From Tepidimicrobium xylanilyticum (GTDB lineage: Bacteria > Bacillota > Clostridia > Tissierellales > Tepidimicrobiaceae), in the NCBI RefSeq assembly GCF_900106765.1, contig NZ_FNNG01000005.1:1-64000 (forward strand): a stretch of 64,000 nt of DNA. The letters are read 5' to 3'. Positions 36,203 through 45,019 of the stretch are shown here, piece by piece. The notes beneath the pieces are model-generated. The model searched no databases and had not been told where the DNA came from. It saw only the letters and a program-made list of their open reading frames with translations. How positions within the stretch are numbered: the stretch's first letter is position 1; each line of letters starts with the position of its first letter. The position numbers were made by a program, and so were the translations under genes.

Positions 36203-37057
36203 ATGAAGCATATTTTAGAGGTAAAGGAACTGAGAAAGAAATTTAAAAATTTTACATTGGATAATATAAGTTTCAATTTAGAACCAGGATATATTATGGG
36301 TTTTATAGGTCCTAATGGTGCAGGGAAAAGTACTACTATTAAACTCATAATGAACCTTATAAAAAAGGATGAAGGGGAAATTAAGATATTTGGAAAGGAT
36401 CATATTAAATATGAGAAGGAAGTAAAGGATAGGATAGGCTTTGTTTACGATCAGAATTATTATTATGAGGACTTAACCATAAATCAGATGAAAAATATAG
36501 TAGCATCCTTCTATTCCAAATGGGATGATAACCAGTTTAGCTACTATATGCATCAATTCGGTTTAAACCCAAAATCGAAGATAAAGACCTTGTCCAAGGG
36601 GATGAAGATGAAATTTTCATTAGCTATTGCCTTATCCCATCATGCAGATTTGATCATAATGGATGAACCTACATCGGGATTGGATCCTGTATTTAGAAGG
36701 GAGATTCTAGATATTCTATATGATATTATTCAGGACGAAAATAAGAGCATATTCTTTTCAACACACATAACCACCGATTTAGAAAAGATAGCTGACTATA
36801 TAACCTTTATCAATAATGGGAAAATAGTATTTTCAAAATCCAAAGATGAAGTACTAGAAAGCTATGCAATAGTTAAGGGGGACCCAGATATTTTAAATGA
36901 GGAGATAAGAAAAAAGTTCATAGGATTAAGGGAAACTAAATTTGGATTTGAGGGATTAACAGATGATTTCAATGTTTTCAAGAAAACTTTTGGGGACCGT
37001 GTTTTAATTGAAAAGGCTAGTTTGGAAGATATTATGGTCTACAGTGTGAGGGGGTAA
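36203..37057 (+). CDS. ABC transporter ATP-binding protein
   Basis: A 284-residue ABC ATPase. Walker A GPNGAGKST at about 36-44, signature LSKGMKMKFSLA near 132, Walker B LIIMDEPTSGLDP near 150, H-loop STHIT near 190. The signature has LSKGM rather than LSGGQ, a variant common in the drug and lantibiotic exporter group that goes with YtrA regulators. A C-terminal extension of about 70 residues follows. It pairs with the two ABC-2 permeases downstream. The substrate is unknown, perhaps a wall antibiotic or a membrane-active peptide. Confidence 0.9.
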   Translation: MKHILEVKELRKKFKNFTLDNISFNLEPGYIMGFIGPNGAGKSTTIKLIMNLIKKDEGEIKIFGKDHIKYEKEVKDRIGFVYDQNYYYEDLTINQMKNIVASFYSKWDDNQFSYYMHQFGLNPKSKIKTLSKGMKMKFSLAIALSHHADLIIMDEPTSGLDPVFRREILDILYDIIQDENKSIFFSTHITTDLEKIADYITFINNGKIVFSKSKDEVLESYAIVKGDPDILNEEIRKKFIGLRETKFGFEGLTDDFNVFKKTFGDRVLIEKASLEDIMVYSVRG

Positions 37058-37061
37058 TTGA

Positions 37062-37694
37062 ATGTTAGCCATTTTAAAAAAGGATTTAATTCTTTTATTT
37101 TCAAATAAACGAGAAATATTGTTTATGATATTCTATATACCCTTTTTAGTATTTACGGTAGAATCCTATGATCCTAAAATACTGTATTTTACAATAATAA
37201 TATTCTTTACCTATTTCATGTCTTTATCATCTTTCTACCATGATGTTGATGGTAAAGGAAAATATATTTTGAATTCCCTTCCCATAACGGGGAAAAGGAT
37301 AGTCGTTTATAAATATATATCCATATTTGCCTATTTTATTATAAGCATTGTGTTTGTTGGAGGGTATTTGTGGATAATCAATACTATCGGATTAGCGACT
37401 GTTGACTATTTCAATATAGAAATGATTTTTAAAGCTATCCCAATAGTAATGTTGATCATATCCACAGTTTTTCCTGCCTATATATTCTTTGAGCCAAGGA
37501 TTGCTAGGATAGTCAATATGCTAGTATCCGTGGTTTTCATTGTAGGTTTAATGAATCTAGGATATGTAGGAGAAAAATCTTTAGTAAAAATGGTAGGAAT
37601 ATTAGAGGGAAATAGTCCTGTATACTTATGCATAATAGCCTATGTAGTTTCCTTAATATTATCTATGGTACTTTATCAGAAAAAGGACCTGTAA
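37062..37694 (+). CDS. ABC-2 type permease, first subunit
   Basis: A 210-residue membrane protein of about six helices in the ABC-2 permease style. It opens MLAILKKDLILLFSNKREILF and has a YHDVDGKGKYILNSLPITGKRIVVYKY cytoplasmic loop, typical of this group in Clostridia. It lies four bases after the ATPase gene and 12 bases before a related permease, so the two probably form a heterodimer with the ATPase. The substrate cannot be named. Confidence 0.82.
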   Translation: MLAILKKDLILLFSNKREILFMIFYIPFLVFTVESYDPKILYFTIIIFFTYFMSLSSFYHDVDGKGKYILNSLPITGKRIVVYKYISIFAYFIISIVFVGGYLWIINTIGLATVDYFNIEMIFKAIPIVMLIISTVFPAYIFFEPRIARIVNMLVSVVFIVGLMNLGYVGEKSLVKMVGILEGNSPVYLCIIAYVVSLILSMVLYQKKDL

Positions 37695-37706
37695 AGGAGT
37701 GAAAGG

Positions 37707-38366
37707 ATGCTCAATTTAGTAAAAAAGGATTTGAAGCTATCGGGTTGGCTGCAAAAAATTGTTGGAGTATTATATGCCTTATTTATAGCCGGTATGGGGA
37801 TTAATATGCCTAATCAAATGATAGCCAATCTATTGTATATATTAGCAATGGTATCACTAATTTTCATACTGGTTATTTATACTAATGGATATGATGATAA
37901 AAATAAGAGTGAAATCATTCTAAACAGCTTTCCCATAGATAGGGTGAATATAGTTAGGGCTAAGTATTTAACTCTCATATTGTTTATAGTTTTTGGAACG
38001 GGAATCGTATATCTATTTAGCAAAATTGCTTTAGTCTTATATTTTGGAAATAGTGGAGGCGCAAGTATATGGAATATTATATTTGTATTCAACATATCCT
38101 TGATATTCTATTCCATCTACTATCCCCTTTATTTTAAGCTTGGGGATGGAATAAGGCTTTTCAATACCATATTATGGATGTTAATGGTAATAGGACCAAG
38201 CATAATAAGTAAATCCATAAAAAAGATGGCAGAAATGGGGCATTTAGAGAAGATATTAACGATAGATATAAACAGACTTAATATCTATCTATTATTGATT
38301 TCCTTAATAATGTTCTATATATCCTTACAAATATCTAAAGGGATATATCTAAAAAGGGAATTTTGA
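37707..38366 (+). CDS. ABC-2 type permease, second subunit
   Basis: A 219-residue membrane protein similar in plan to the preceding one: MLNLVKKDLKLSGW start, YTNGYDDKNKSEIILNSFPIDRVNIVRAKY loop, and about six helices, ending with a basic tail. The shared N-S-x-P-I motif in the loop shows common descent with the first subunit. It is the last gene of the gntR-ABC operon. No clear terminator follows before the IS remnant begins about 80 bases later. Confidence 0.82.
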   Translation: MLNLVKKDLKLSGWLQKIVGVLYALFIAGMGINMPNQMIANLLYILAMVSLIFILVIYTNGYDDKNKSEIILNSFPIDRVNIVRAKYLTLILFIVFGTGIVYLFSKIALVLYFGNSGGASIWNIIFVFNISLIFYSIYYPLYFKLGDGIRLFNTILWMLMVIGPSIISKSIKKMAEMGHLEKILTIDINRLNIYLLLISLIMFYISLQISKGIYLKREF

Positions 38367-38446
38367 TGAAGAGATTACCAAAAAGCCAGTAAAATTATCT
38401 TTATAAAGATCTAATTAAAAAATCAAAAACAAAAGAGAGGACATAC

Positions 38447-38950
38447 TGAACTGACCCTTGTCAAGTAGACAATCCATTTAATTAAAATTTATGCAGATTT
38501 GGATGTATGGTTCCTATATTCTAAAGGAGCCATGCATCCTAGTTTTTTTGAAATCTTTTTACATTGTAAAACTTAATGTATTTAACTATCTCTTCCTTTA
38601 ATTCTAATAGTGTTTTAAACTTTTTTCCTTAAAACATTTCAGTTTATAATTACTCTATCAAACATTTTAGATACAAGCTGATTACTGTTTTTAATAATGC
38701 TGTTATCGTAAAGTTTTATAATTGGACTTAAATAAAACTTTCTTCTATCTTCTGGAATTGAAAATTCAGTTACATCTGTAAGCCACTTTTCATTAGGAGC
38801 ATTAGCTGATGCACTTCTTGAAATATTTAGAACTTCACATATTTGGGTTACTGGATAACCTTTTTCTTTGAAGAAATCTACTGTTTTATATTCTGCTATA
38901 TATCTTACTTTTTTTAATTAATTAGACTGTCTACTTTGGAAGTATTATAT
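38447..38950 (-). mobile_element. decayed IS3-family element, reverse orientation
   Basis: Starts at the plus-strand end with TGAACTGACCCTTGTCAAGT, the reverse complement of the IS end at 186-205. On the minus strand from about 38940 down, broken IS3 orfB reading gives KKVRYIAEYKTVDFFKEKGYPVTQICEVLNISRSA-like sequence (split here by the reader), then APNEKWLTDVTEFSIPEDRRK, ending in the same C-terminal bases as the copy at 1-171. Several stops, a large internal deletion after the first part and the lack of orfA show that it is dead. The left end near 38925-38950 is degenerate (GTAGACAGTC). It marks the left border of the AT-rich peptide cluster. Confidence 0.8.
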
Positions 38951-39098
38951 CAGAATCATGAAGTACAATGTCAACAAATGACGGATAAAAATTATTGAAA
39001 AAGTTTAGATATATTATTAATATATTATACAGGCATATGTTAAAACTCTAACATTCTATAATAAATTAAAAATAATATTAAATGAAAAGAGGTGTCTT
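38951..39098 (+). promoter_or_regulatory. promoter region of the peptide cluster
   Basis: TTGAAA (38995-39000), 17 bases, TAATAT (39018-39023) is the best promoter match before the radical SAM gene, with a leader of about 70 bases. The region is about 80 per cent AT by eye, so the call is weak. Confidence 0.35.
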
Positions 39099-40586
39099 AT
39101 GAAAAATCAAAGATATGGTATGATATTTCAAACTACATTAGGAAGTAATTATTTTTATGATTCAGGAACTGGAAAAGTAATAGGTTGTGATTCAAAAGAA
39201 ATAAAATTAATTGATAGAATTCTTAAGAATGAAATTTCGCTGGAAAAAGCTTGTGAAGAAAATAAAGAGTTTAAAGAATTTATTGAAAAAGAAAACTTAT
39301 TTAGATGTCCTGAAAGAATACCTTTTTACATTCCAACGATTGAGGAATTGGAGGCTAGTATAAAAGGACAATGTACACAAATCATTATAGAGTTAACTGA
39401 AGAATGTAATTTAAGATGTGGGTACTGTATATATAACAAACATCATCCAAAATATAGGGATTTTGGTAATAGGAGTATGCCTTTTGAAATTGCAAAGAAA
39501 ACATTAGATATTGTTTTAAAGGACTATAAAAGAGATAAATTCTTTTTAACATTTTATGGAGGAGAACCATTAGCAAATTTTGATTTAATGAAAAAATGCA
39601 TAGAGTATGTTAGGAATAATTATAAAGAAATAAATCTAGGTGTTTCATTTACAACAAATTTGACTTTATTAACCATAGATATGATAAATTATTTCAATAC
39701 ATTATATAGTGATGGTATTAGCATTAATATTATGTGTAGTATAGATGGACCTAAGGATATACATGATAGATTCCGAAGATTTAAAAATGGTAAGGGGTCC
39801 TTTGAAAAGGTGATAGAAAATTTTAATCTGCTAATGGATAATTTTTATGAAAAAAATAATGGAAATAAAAATATATCTATAAATTGTGTTATTACACCTC
39901 CATGTAGTGAAGAAAAAATCTCATTAATAAAAAATTTTTTTGAAAAAGAATTAAATTTACCTGACGATGTTAAGTTTAATTTAGGATATATTGATGAGGG
40001 AGATATGGTTTTTGATTACAATGAAAATAAAGAAGTGAATGAAGAAGAAATGGTTAGTTTTGAATCAGTGAGCATATCAAACTGGGTAACAAATAATGTT
40101 ATTAAAAGTAACGAACACTTTATTAAAAGAAGTGATATTAATTTACTTTTACCTACAATACAAGCAATATCACATAGAAGAGTTTCAAGTGGAGATATAT
40201 TTAAAGAAAAATTTTTACATGGTAATTGCATTCCCGGGCAAAGAAGACTTTATGTGACAGTAGATGGGGAATTTAAACCTTGCGAGCGTGTTGGAAAGTG
40301 TCCATCTATTGGAAATTATAAAGATGGGATTAATATAGAAAATATTTTGAAATATTACTTTAAAGAATATATTGAGTATTATGAGGATAAGTGTAGTAAA
40401 TGTTGGGCACAAGAGTTATGTAGTATTTGTTATTCAAGAAATATGGGGGAAAATGGAATTGATGAAGAAGAAGGTTTGTGTGAAGAAACTAGAAGAGAAA
40501 TTAAAATGAAGTTTGAAAATTATTATAATCTACTAGAAAATAAAAAATCTGAATTGAAGGAAGTAGTAGATGAAATAATAGTATAG
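39099..40586 (+). CDS. radical SAM/SPASM peptide maturase
   Basis: A 495-residue enzyme. The first 95 residues look like the peptide-binding N-terminus of such maturases (IFQTTLGSNYFYDSGTGKVI). The radical SAM motif is C103-x3-C107-x2-C110 (CNLRCGYC), followed by FYGGEPL. A C-terminal SPASM domain has C377, C395 (PCERVGKCPSIGNY) and the KCSKCWAQELCSICY block near 429-441, with a last cysteine near 455, for two extra 4Fe-4S clusters. Enzymes of this plan make thioether or similar cross-links in ribosomal peptides. It leads a cluster with an ABC exporter and a Cys-rich small ORF. AT-rich codon use suggests transfer. Confidence 0.85.
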   Translation: MKNQRYGMIFQTTLGSNYFYDSGTGKVIGCDSKEIKLIDRILKNEISLEKACEENKEFKEFIEKENLFRCPERIPFYIPTIEELEASIKGQCTQIIIELTEECNLRCGYCIYNKHHPKYRDFGNRSMPFEIAKKTLDIVLKDYKRDKFFLTFYGGEPLANFDLMKKCIEYVRNNYKEINLGVSFTTNLTLLTIDMINYFNTLYSDGISINIMCSIDGPKDIHDRFRRFKNGKGSFEKVIENFNLLMDNFYEKNNGNKNISINCVITPPCSEEKISLIKNFFEKELNLPDDVKFNLGYIDEGDMVFDYNENKEVNEEEMVSFESVSISNWVTNNVIKSNEHFIKRSDINLLLPTIQAISHRRVSSGDIFKEKFLHGNCIPGQRRLYVTVDGEFKPCERVGKCPSIGNYKDGINIENILKYYFKEYIEYYEDKCSKCWAQELCSICYSRNMGENGIDEEEGLCEETRREIKMKFENYYNLLENKKSELKEVVDEIIV

Positions 40587-40610
40587 TAAATTAAAAATAA
40601 GGAGGCGAAA

Positions 40611-41627
40611 ATGAATTCAAATAATAAGACATTAATTATAAATAAATATTTAAATTTATTAACTTTAATTCTTCTTATATTGATAATTCTTATATATTTT
40701 TTTCAATTTGATATCGTAAGGGGAAATCGAATAAAAGATATTCCAAATATTATTAAATATAATAGTTTTAAATTTAATATATCTAACATATATTCTAATG
40801 CTTTTTTTTACGGAGTAAATGCAAAATTTATAATATATCTTATAATATTTAATATGTTTATATTTATCCCAATAGGATGTATGTTAAATATACAAAAAAT
40901 ATCTAAGAAAAAATCTATTATTATGTTGCTAATAATATCATTATTATATGAACTTATAAAATCATTATTACATATCAGTCAACTTGGGATAGATATGGTA
41001 TTTTTACACTTTATAGGGTTATATCTAGGATATTTAATTACCGATTATTATTTAAATAACGAAAGAGATAGATTTTTAAAAAAAGGAATATTATTAATCA
41101 TTTTTTTCTTGATTTTCTCTTTCGTTCTTCAATTTAGAATTATATATGAATTTTTTTTTGTTGATCCTAATTTTAAAACCGAGCAAAATTTTATTGAAGA
41201 AGAAGATATTTTTAATGGAGTCGTAGAAGCAGAATGGGGAAAACTTTATGATCCATATAAAAAATATTTAGAAAGCATAACAAAGTATAGGCAACTTAAA
41301 GGCAAATTTAAAGGAGTATTGCTTGAAGATAATTACTTATTTATTAATATTTCTGGTGAAATCCATAATTTTAGAATCGATGAAGAAAGCAAAATTATTG
41401 ATAAGCAGGTTTTAGATTATGATTACAATAAGATATTCGTACATCCTAGATTAAATGACATCCTTTCGTATGATTTAGATGATAAAGCTATGAATAAAAT
41501 TAATGAAAGATTAGCAATTCTTGTAAGTTCAGATTCTGAAGTCCATGTTATTTTTGATGAAAATAACACACTAAAGTTTTTATGTATAACAAGTGAACTC
41601 TATAAAAGTGGGGTGAATAAGTTCTGA
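40611..41627 (+). CDS. VanZ-like membrane protein with C-terminal extension
   Basis: A 338-residue protein. The first half has five hydrophobic segments with VanZ-like features (FNMFIFIPIGCML, then ELIKSLLHISQLGIDMVFLHFIGLYLGY). The second half (about 190-338) is a soluble, charged domain that was not recognised. VanZ proteins give resistance to teicoplanin and other lipid II-binding agents in some settings. In a peptide cluster it might serve immunity, which is inference. AAGGAGG precedes the ATG, and the stop overlaps the next start. Confidence 0.6.
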   Translation: MNSNNKTLIINKYLNLLTLILLILIILIYFFQFDIVRGNRIKDIPNIIKYNSFKFNISNIYSNAFFYGVNAKFIIYLIIFNMFIFIPIGCMLNIQKISKKKSIIMLLIISLLYELIKSLLHISQLGIDMVFLHFIGLYLGYLITDYYLNNERDRFLKKGILLIIFFLIFSFVLQFRIIYEFFFVDPNFKTEQNFIEEEDIFNGVVEAEWGKLYDPYKKYLESITKYRQLKGKFKGVLLEDNYLFINISGEIHNFRIDEESKIIDKQVLDYDYNKIFVHPRLNDILSYDLDDKAMNKINERLAILVSSDSEVHVIFDENNTLKFLCITSELYKSGVNKF

Positions 41628-42355
41628 TGGGAACTAAAAAAGAAATAGCAATTCCTAGTGGGCTTAAATTATTAAGTTCTAATGAACTTAAAACAATAGC
41701 AATTACTTGTATGGTTATTCAACATGCTATGTATAGTGGTTTGATAAAAAACTATTTTAATCTACCAGAAGCAATTGGAACAATAACAATGCCTATAATT
41801 ACTTTTTTACTAGTTGAGGGATATATGCACACTAGAAATGTATACAGATATTTTTTTCGCTTAATAATATTTATGCTTATTTCTGAGTTGCCCTATAGAC
41901 TAATATTTCCTATGATGCCTCAAGAAGAATTTTATGTTGGAAATATAATGGCAACACTTGCATTAACTCTTGTTGCAATATATCTATTTGATAGAGTAAA
42001 AAACATATTATTCTTGATTGGTTTTTCATTTATCTCAATAATTATCTTAGCAAATATATTATCTGTAGATTATGGTTTTTACTCTATAATTTTAGCATTT
42101 AACTTCTTTTTCTTCAGAGATAATTCTATTATAAAGCTTATTATATTTTACTTGGTCTATATAACTAGATATTCTAATTTTATAATAGGATTGATAATAG
42201 TATGTTTGCTGGCAATGTATAATGATAATATAACCAATAAGAAAAAGTTTTCCTTAAAACAAAAATATATTTATAAATATGGCTATTATTTATTCTATCC
42301 ATTACATTTTATTGCCTTATATTTGGTTAAATTGAGTAGATGTTTAGTGAAATGA
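41627..42355 (+). CDS. TraX family membrane protein
   Basis: A 242-residue polytopic protein of the TraX family, opening SGLKLLSSNELKTIAITCMVIQHA and with a RLIIFMLISELPYRLIF helix. TraX in F plasmids N-acetylates pilin, and chromosomal relatives in Firmicutes are presumed acyltransferases. Here it may acylate the peptide or an envelope target, which is a guess from context. Its ATG shares one base with the VanZ-like stop codon, so the two are coupled in translation. Confidence 0.7.
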   Translation: MGTKKEIAIPSGLKLLSSNELKTIAITCMVIQHAMYSGLIKNYFNLPEAIGTITMPIITFLLVEGYMHTRNVYRYFFRLIIFMLISELPYRLIFPMMPQEEFYVGNIMATLALTLVAIYLFDRVKNILFLIGFSFISIIILANILSVDYGFYSIILAFNFFFFRDNSIIKLIIFYLVYITRYSNFIIGLIIVCLLAMYNDNITNKKKFSLKQKYIYKYGYYLFYPLHFIALYLVKLSRCLVK

Positions 42356-42384
42356 TTTCATTTTCAAATTAATGAGAGGTCAAA

Positions 42385-44166
42385 ATGAGTAAAAATGATC
42401 TAAATAAGAAAGCAAATATATTTAAAAATTTTATTTGGTCAGTCTTGCAATTATATAGTTTTGATTATAAATATGTAATTTTTCTTATGGTAAATTCAAC
42501 TTTCAAAGGCGTAATTCCAGTAATATCTATGTTAATTATGCAGAAGCTTATTAATATTGTTCAAATAGGAAAGTTATCTTTTAATAATGTATTACAATTA
42601 CTCATAGCGATAACATTAATAGAATTATTTCAAGAGATTTGTTTTAACTTTTTCAATTTAAAAATACATAGTTTCGAAATGGAATATAGATTATATTTGC
42701 AAACCAGTATTTTAGCAAAGTCATCATTATTAGAAGCTAAAACATTTGAAAACAGTGATACATATGACCTAATTAATCGAATGCAATATGATTCCGAATC
42801 TGGAATATTAGGATATATAAAAATAGTCTTTCAAATAATTTCTTCTTCAATAACTTTAATATCATATATAACAATAATTTTTAGTTATAATTGTAAAATA
42901 TTATTAATAATATCTATATTTCCTATTGTAAAGTATTTTTTTAGCAAAAGGTTCAATATATTAGAATATGACTTAATTAAAAAAAATACAGAAAAGGAGA
43001 GAAAAGCTTTTTATTTTTCTTGGATTATTACTAATGGTGATGCTTTTAAGGAAATCAAGTTATATAATTTGTTCAATTTTTTCATTGGCGAATATTCAAG
43101 AAATTTAAAGATGAAAAATGATGAAGAGTTAAGTTTGGAAAAGAAAAAAACCATAGTTTATTCCATTATAGGTTTCATTGAAATTATTGTTGACTTTTTT
43201 GTCTTATTAGTTTTATTGAAAGAAGCTTATATAAGAAATATTCTTGTTGGTGATTTTGTACTTTATTCTGGTGCTATAACTAATATTAAGCAAAATATGT
43301 TATCTATGTTTCAATCCATTGCAGCTTTACATAAAAACAGCTTAATAATAGAACAATTAAAAAGCTATTTTGAATTAGAAAATGAACCACTTATGGAAAA
43401 TGGAGTTATTATAGATACTATAAAACAGTTAGAATTAGTTAATGTGTCATATAGATATAAAAAGAATTGTGAATATGCTTTAAGGGATATTAATCTAACA
43501 ATACATGAAAATGAAAAGATTGCTTTACTAGGGCTAAATGGATCAGGAAAAACAACTTTAGTGAAAATAATTATGGGAATATATCACGATTATGAAGGAG
43601 AAATATATGTTAATGGTATAAATTTAAAGCAAATCAATATAAAAAGCTATCGTAAAAAAATAGGTGCTCTATTTCAAGATTTCATAAAATATGAATCTAG
43701 TATTAGGGATAATATATCATTTGGAAATTTAAAAGAAAGGAATAATGATTCAAAAATTTTATCTTTATTAGATCAATTACAATTAGAATCTTTAAAAAAA
43801 AATATTGATGTAGAATTGGGGTACCAGTTTAACAATGGAAGACAAATTTCAATAGGGCAATGGCAAAAAATAGGACTTGGAAGAGCTATAATAAGAGATG
43901 CTGATGTGTATATTTTAGATGAACCTAATTCATCTCTTGATAAGATATCAGAAAAACATTTATTGGATTTGCTTAGTAAGTCTTTTGAAAATAAAATTTG
44001 CATAATTGTTGTTCATAGATTTAAAGAGTTGGTTGAGAAAGCAGACAAAATTATTGTATTAAACGAAGGTACTATATCTGAAGTTGGTACACATAAAGAA
44101 TTATTTGATAAAAAGGGAATATATTATAAATTGTACAGCTTGCAAAACAATGGCAATAATATATAA
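42385..44166 (+). CDS. ABC transporter, fused permease-ATPase (peptide exporter type)
   Basis: A 593-residue half-transporter: six membrane helices (about 25-320), then the ATPase with Walker A GLNGSGKTT at 383-391, signature ISIGQWQKIGLGRA near 490 and Walker B VYILDEPNSSLD near 510. The ISIGQW form of the signature is typical of lantibiotic-type exporters (NisT group). There is no N-terminal C39 peptidase domain, so it would not itself cut a double-glycine leader. The stop codon lies within a TATAAATGA...TCATTTATA hairpin before the small ORF. Its likely cargo is the peptide encoded at 44222. Confidence 0.85.
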   Translation: MSKNDLNKKANIFKNFIWSVLQLYSFDYKYVIFLMVNSTFKGVIPVISMLIMQKLINIVQIGKLSFNNVLQLLIAITLIELFQEICFNFFNLKIHSFEMEYRLYLQTSILAKSSLLEAKTFENSDTYDLINRMQYDSESGILGYIKIVFQIISSSITLISYITIIFSYNCKILLIISIFPIVKYFFSKRFNILEYDLIKKNTEKERKAFYFSWIITNGDAFKEIKLYNLFNFFIGEYSRNLKMKNDEELSLEKKKTIVYSIIGFIEIIVDFFVLLVLLKEAYIRNILVGDFVLYSGAITNIKQNMLSMFQSIAALHKNSLIIEQLKSYFELENEPLMENGVIIDTIKQLELVNVSYRYKKNCEYALRDINLTIHENEKIALLGLNGSGKTTLVKIIMGIYHDYEGEIYVNGINLKQINIKSYRKKIGALFQDFIKYESSIRDNISFGNLKERNNDSKILSLLDQLQLESLKKNIDVELGYQFNNGRQISIGQWQKIGLGRAIIRDADVYILDEPNSSLDKISEKHLLDLLSKSFENKICIIVVHRFKELVEKADKIIVLNEGTISEVGTHKELFDKKGIYYKLYSLQNNGNNI

Positions 44167-44186
44167 ATGATGCTAGCTCATTTATA
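44162..44186 (+). promoter_or_regulatory. hairpin between the exporter gene and the small peptide gene
   Basis: TATAAATGA, seven bases, TCATTTATA: a 9-bp perfect stem spanning the exporter's stop codon. It may be an mRNA-processing or partial termination site that sets the ratio of peptide to enzymes. A TATAAT (44204-44209 region) before the peptide gene might be its own -10 box. Confidence 0.35.
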
Positions 44187-44221
44187 TGTTTATTATAATT
44201 TAATTTAAAGGGGGGAAAAAA

Positions 44222-44419
44222 GTGAGAGTTATTGATGATTTTTCAAATAGGGGTAATATTGAACCTAATGCAGGATGTATATGTAACAGAGAATTGGATA
44301 ATCATACCGATGTAAGAGGTTGGTGGGATCCAATTATTCGTTGCAAAGCTTCCTGTATAGGTGAAACTAATAAAAATGCTAATAAGAATTGTGCTAAAAC
44401 AGAAACGAGAACAGGTTAA
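44222..44419 (+). CDS. small Cys-containing peptide, candidate precursor of the radical SAM cluster
   Basis: A 65-residue peptide from GTG behind a strong AAAGGGGGG site. Cysteines at 19, 21, 41, 45 and 57. It is hydrophilic, has no signal or membrane segment, and has an acidic leader-like first part (MRVIDDFSNRGNIEPNAG) and a C-terminal part with four-residue rhythm: C41-x3-C45-x3-T49-x3-A53-x3-C57-x3-E61. Cys-to-+4 spacing is what thioether-forming radical SAM enzymes (ranthipeptide and CxxxD-type systems) use. No known precursor family was recognised. Position as last gene after enzyme and exporter supports the role. Confidence 0.6.
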   Translation: MRVIDDFSNRGNIEPNAGCICNRELDNHTDVRGWWDPIIRCKASCIGETNKNANKNCAKTETRTG

Positions 44420-44440
44420 AAAGACTTTTTGCGATAGTTG

Positions 44441-44468
44441 GGAGTGGGATTTATTATGATCCCACTCC
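44441..44468 (+). terminator. terminator at the end of the peptide cluster
   Basis: GGAGTGGGAT-ttattatg-ATCCCACTCC: a 10-bp perfect stem, with only a broken T-run after it. Confidence 0.6.
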
Positions 44469-44525
44469 ATTCATATTCAGTAGGCTCTATGTTAATAGTT
44501 GGAATGGAATTTTTATCAAAATAAT

Positions 44526-45002
44526 TTAAATAAACAACTGAATATTAGAATCCATTGCATCTACTAAGTATTCTTCAGCAGTTACAATTTTCACTTCTTT
44601 AAGCAGTTCCTCCTCTTTAAAGCCCATAATCTCACAAGAAAGCTTACAAGCTTTTAAATTTACCCCTTTATTAATGGCACCCATTAAAAAGTCCTTCAAC
44701 TTAGGGGAATCGGATTCTTCCATCATTCCAAGGAGCATCTTTTTACCTATTCCTGCAAAATTCATTTTAGAAAGGGGCAACTCTTCTATATGCTTTGGCG
44801 TCATGTTAGCAAACATCTTTTCGTAAGCAGTTTTATCCTCTCCCGTCATGCTATTTGGATCCCTCACTAAAAGAAGTCCCCAGAAAGCAAAGAATATGGT
44901 TACATCCATATCTATTTCCTTAGCAGAGTTAGCTAGAATTAAAGCAGCTAAAGCCTTATCGTATTCGCCACTAAACATGAGTATGTTCATCTTTTTGGTC
45001 AT
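44526..45002 (-). CDS. DsrE-like (DsrE/F/H superfamily) sulfur-relay type protein
   Basis: A 158-residue protein with the DsrE-like fold: MNILMFSGEYDKALAALILANSAKEIDMDVTIFFAFWGLLLV at the start, and the C-terminal GVNLKACKLSCEIMGFKEEEL, whose cysteines (near 116 and 120) suit persulfide transfer. Proteins of this kind accompany sulfurtransferases. AAAGGAGG precedes the ATG at 45002. The track of reading opens earlier within the upstream gene's stop. It follows an aminotransferase class V (cysteine desulfurase-like) gene on the same strand, so the pair may handle cysteine-derived sulfur. Confidence 0.8.
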   Translation of the reverse strand: MTKKMNILMFSGEYDKALAALILANSAKEIDMDVTIFFAFWGLLLVRDPNSMTGEDKTAYEKMFANMTPKHIEELPLSKMNFAGIGKKMLLGMMEESDSPKLKDFLMGAINKGVNLKACKLSCEIMGFKEEELLKEVKIVTAEEYLVDAMDSNIQLFI

Positions 45003-45019
45003 AAAAATCCTCCTTTCCA

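Noticed and set aside
38440..38950. A real gene on the minus strand before the peptide cluster
   Set aside because: The minus strand gives IS3 transposase fragments broken by stops and a deletion, so it was called as a dead mobile element.
41627..42355. Conjugative element, suggested by the TraX name
   Set aside because: No relaxase, coupling protein or type IV secretion genes are near. TraX-like proteins are common on chromosomes of Firmicutes.
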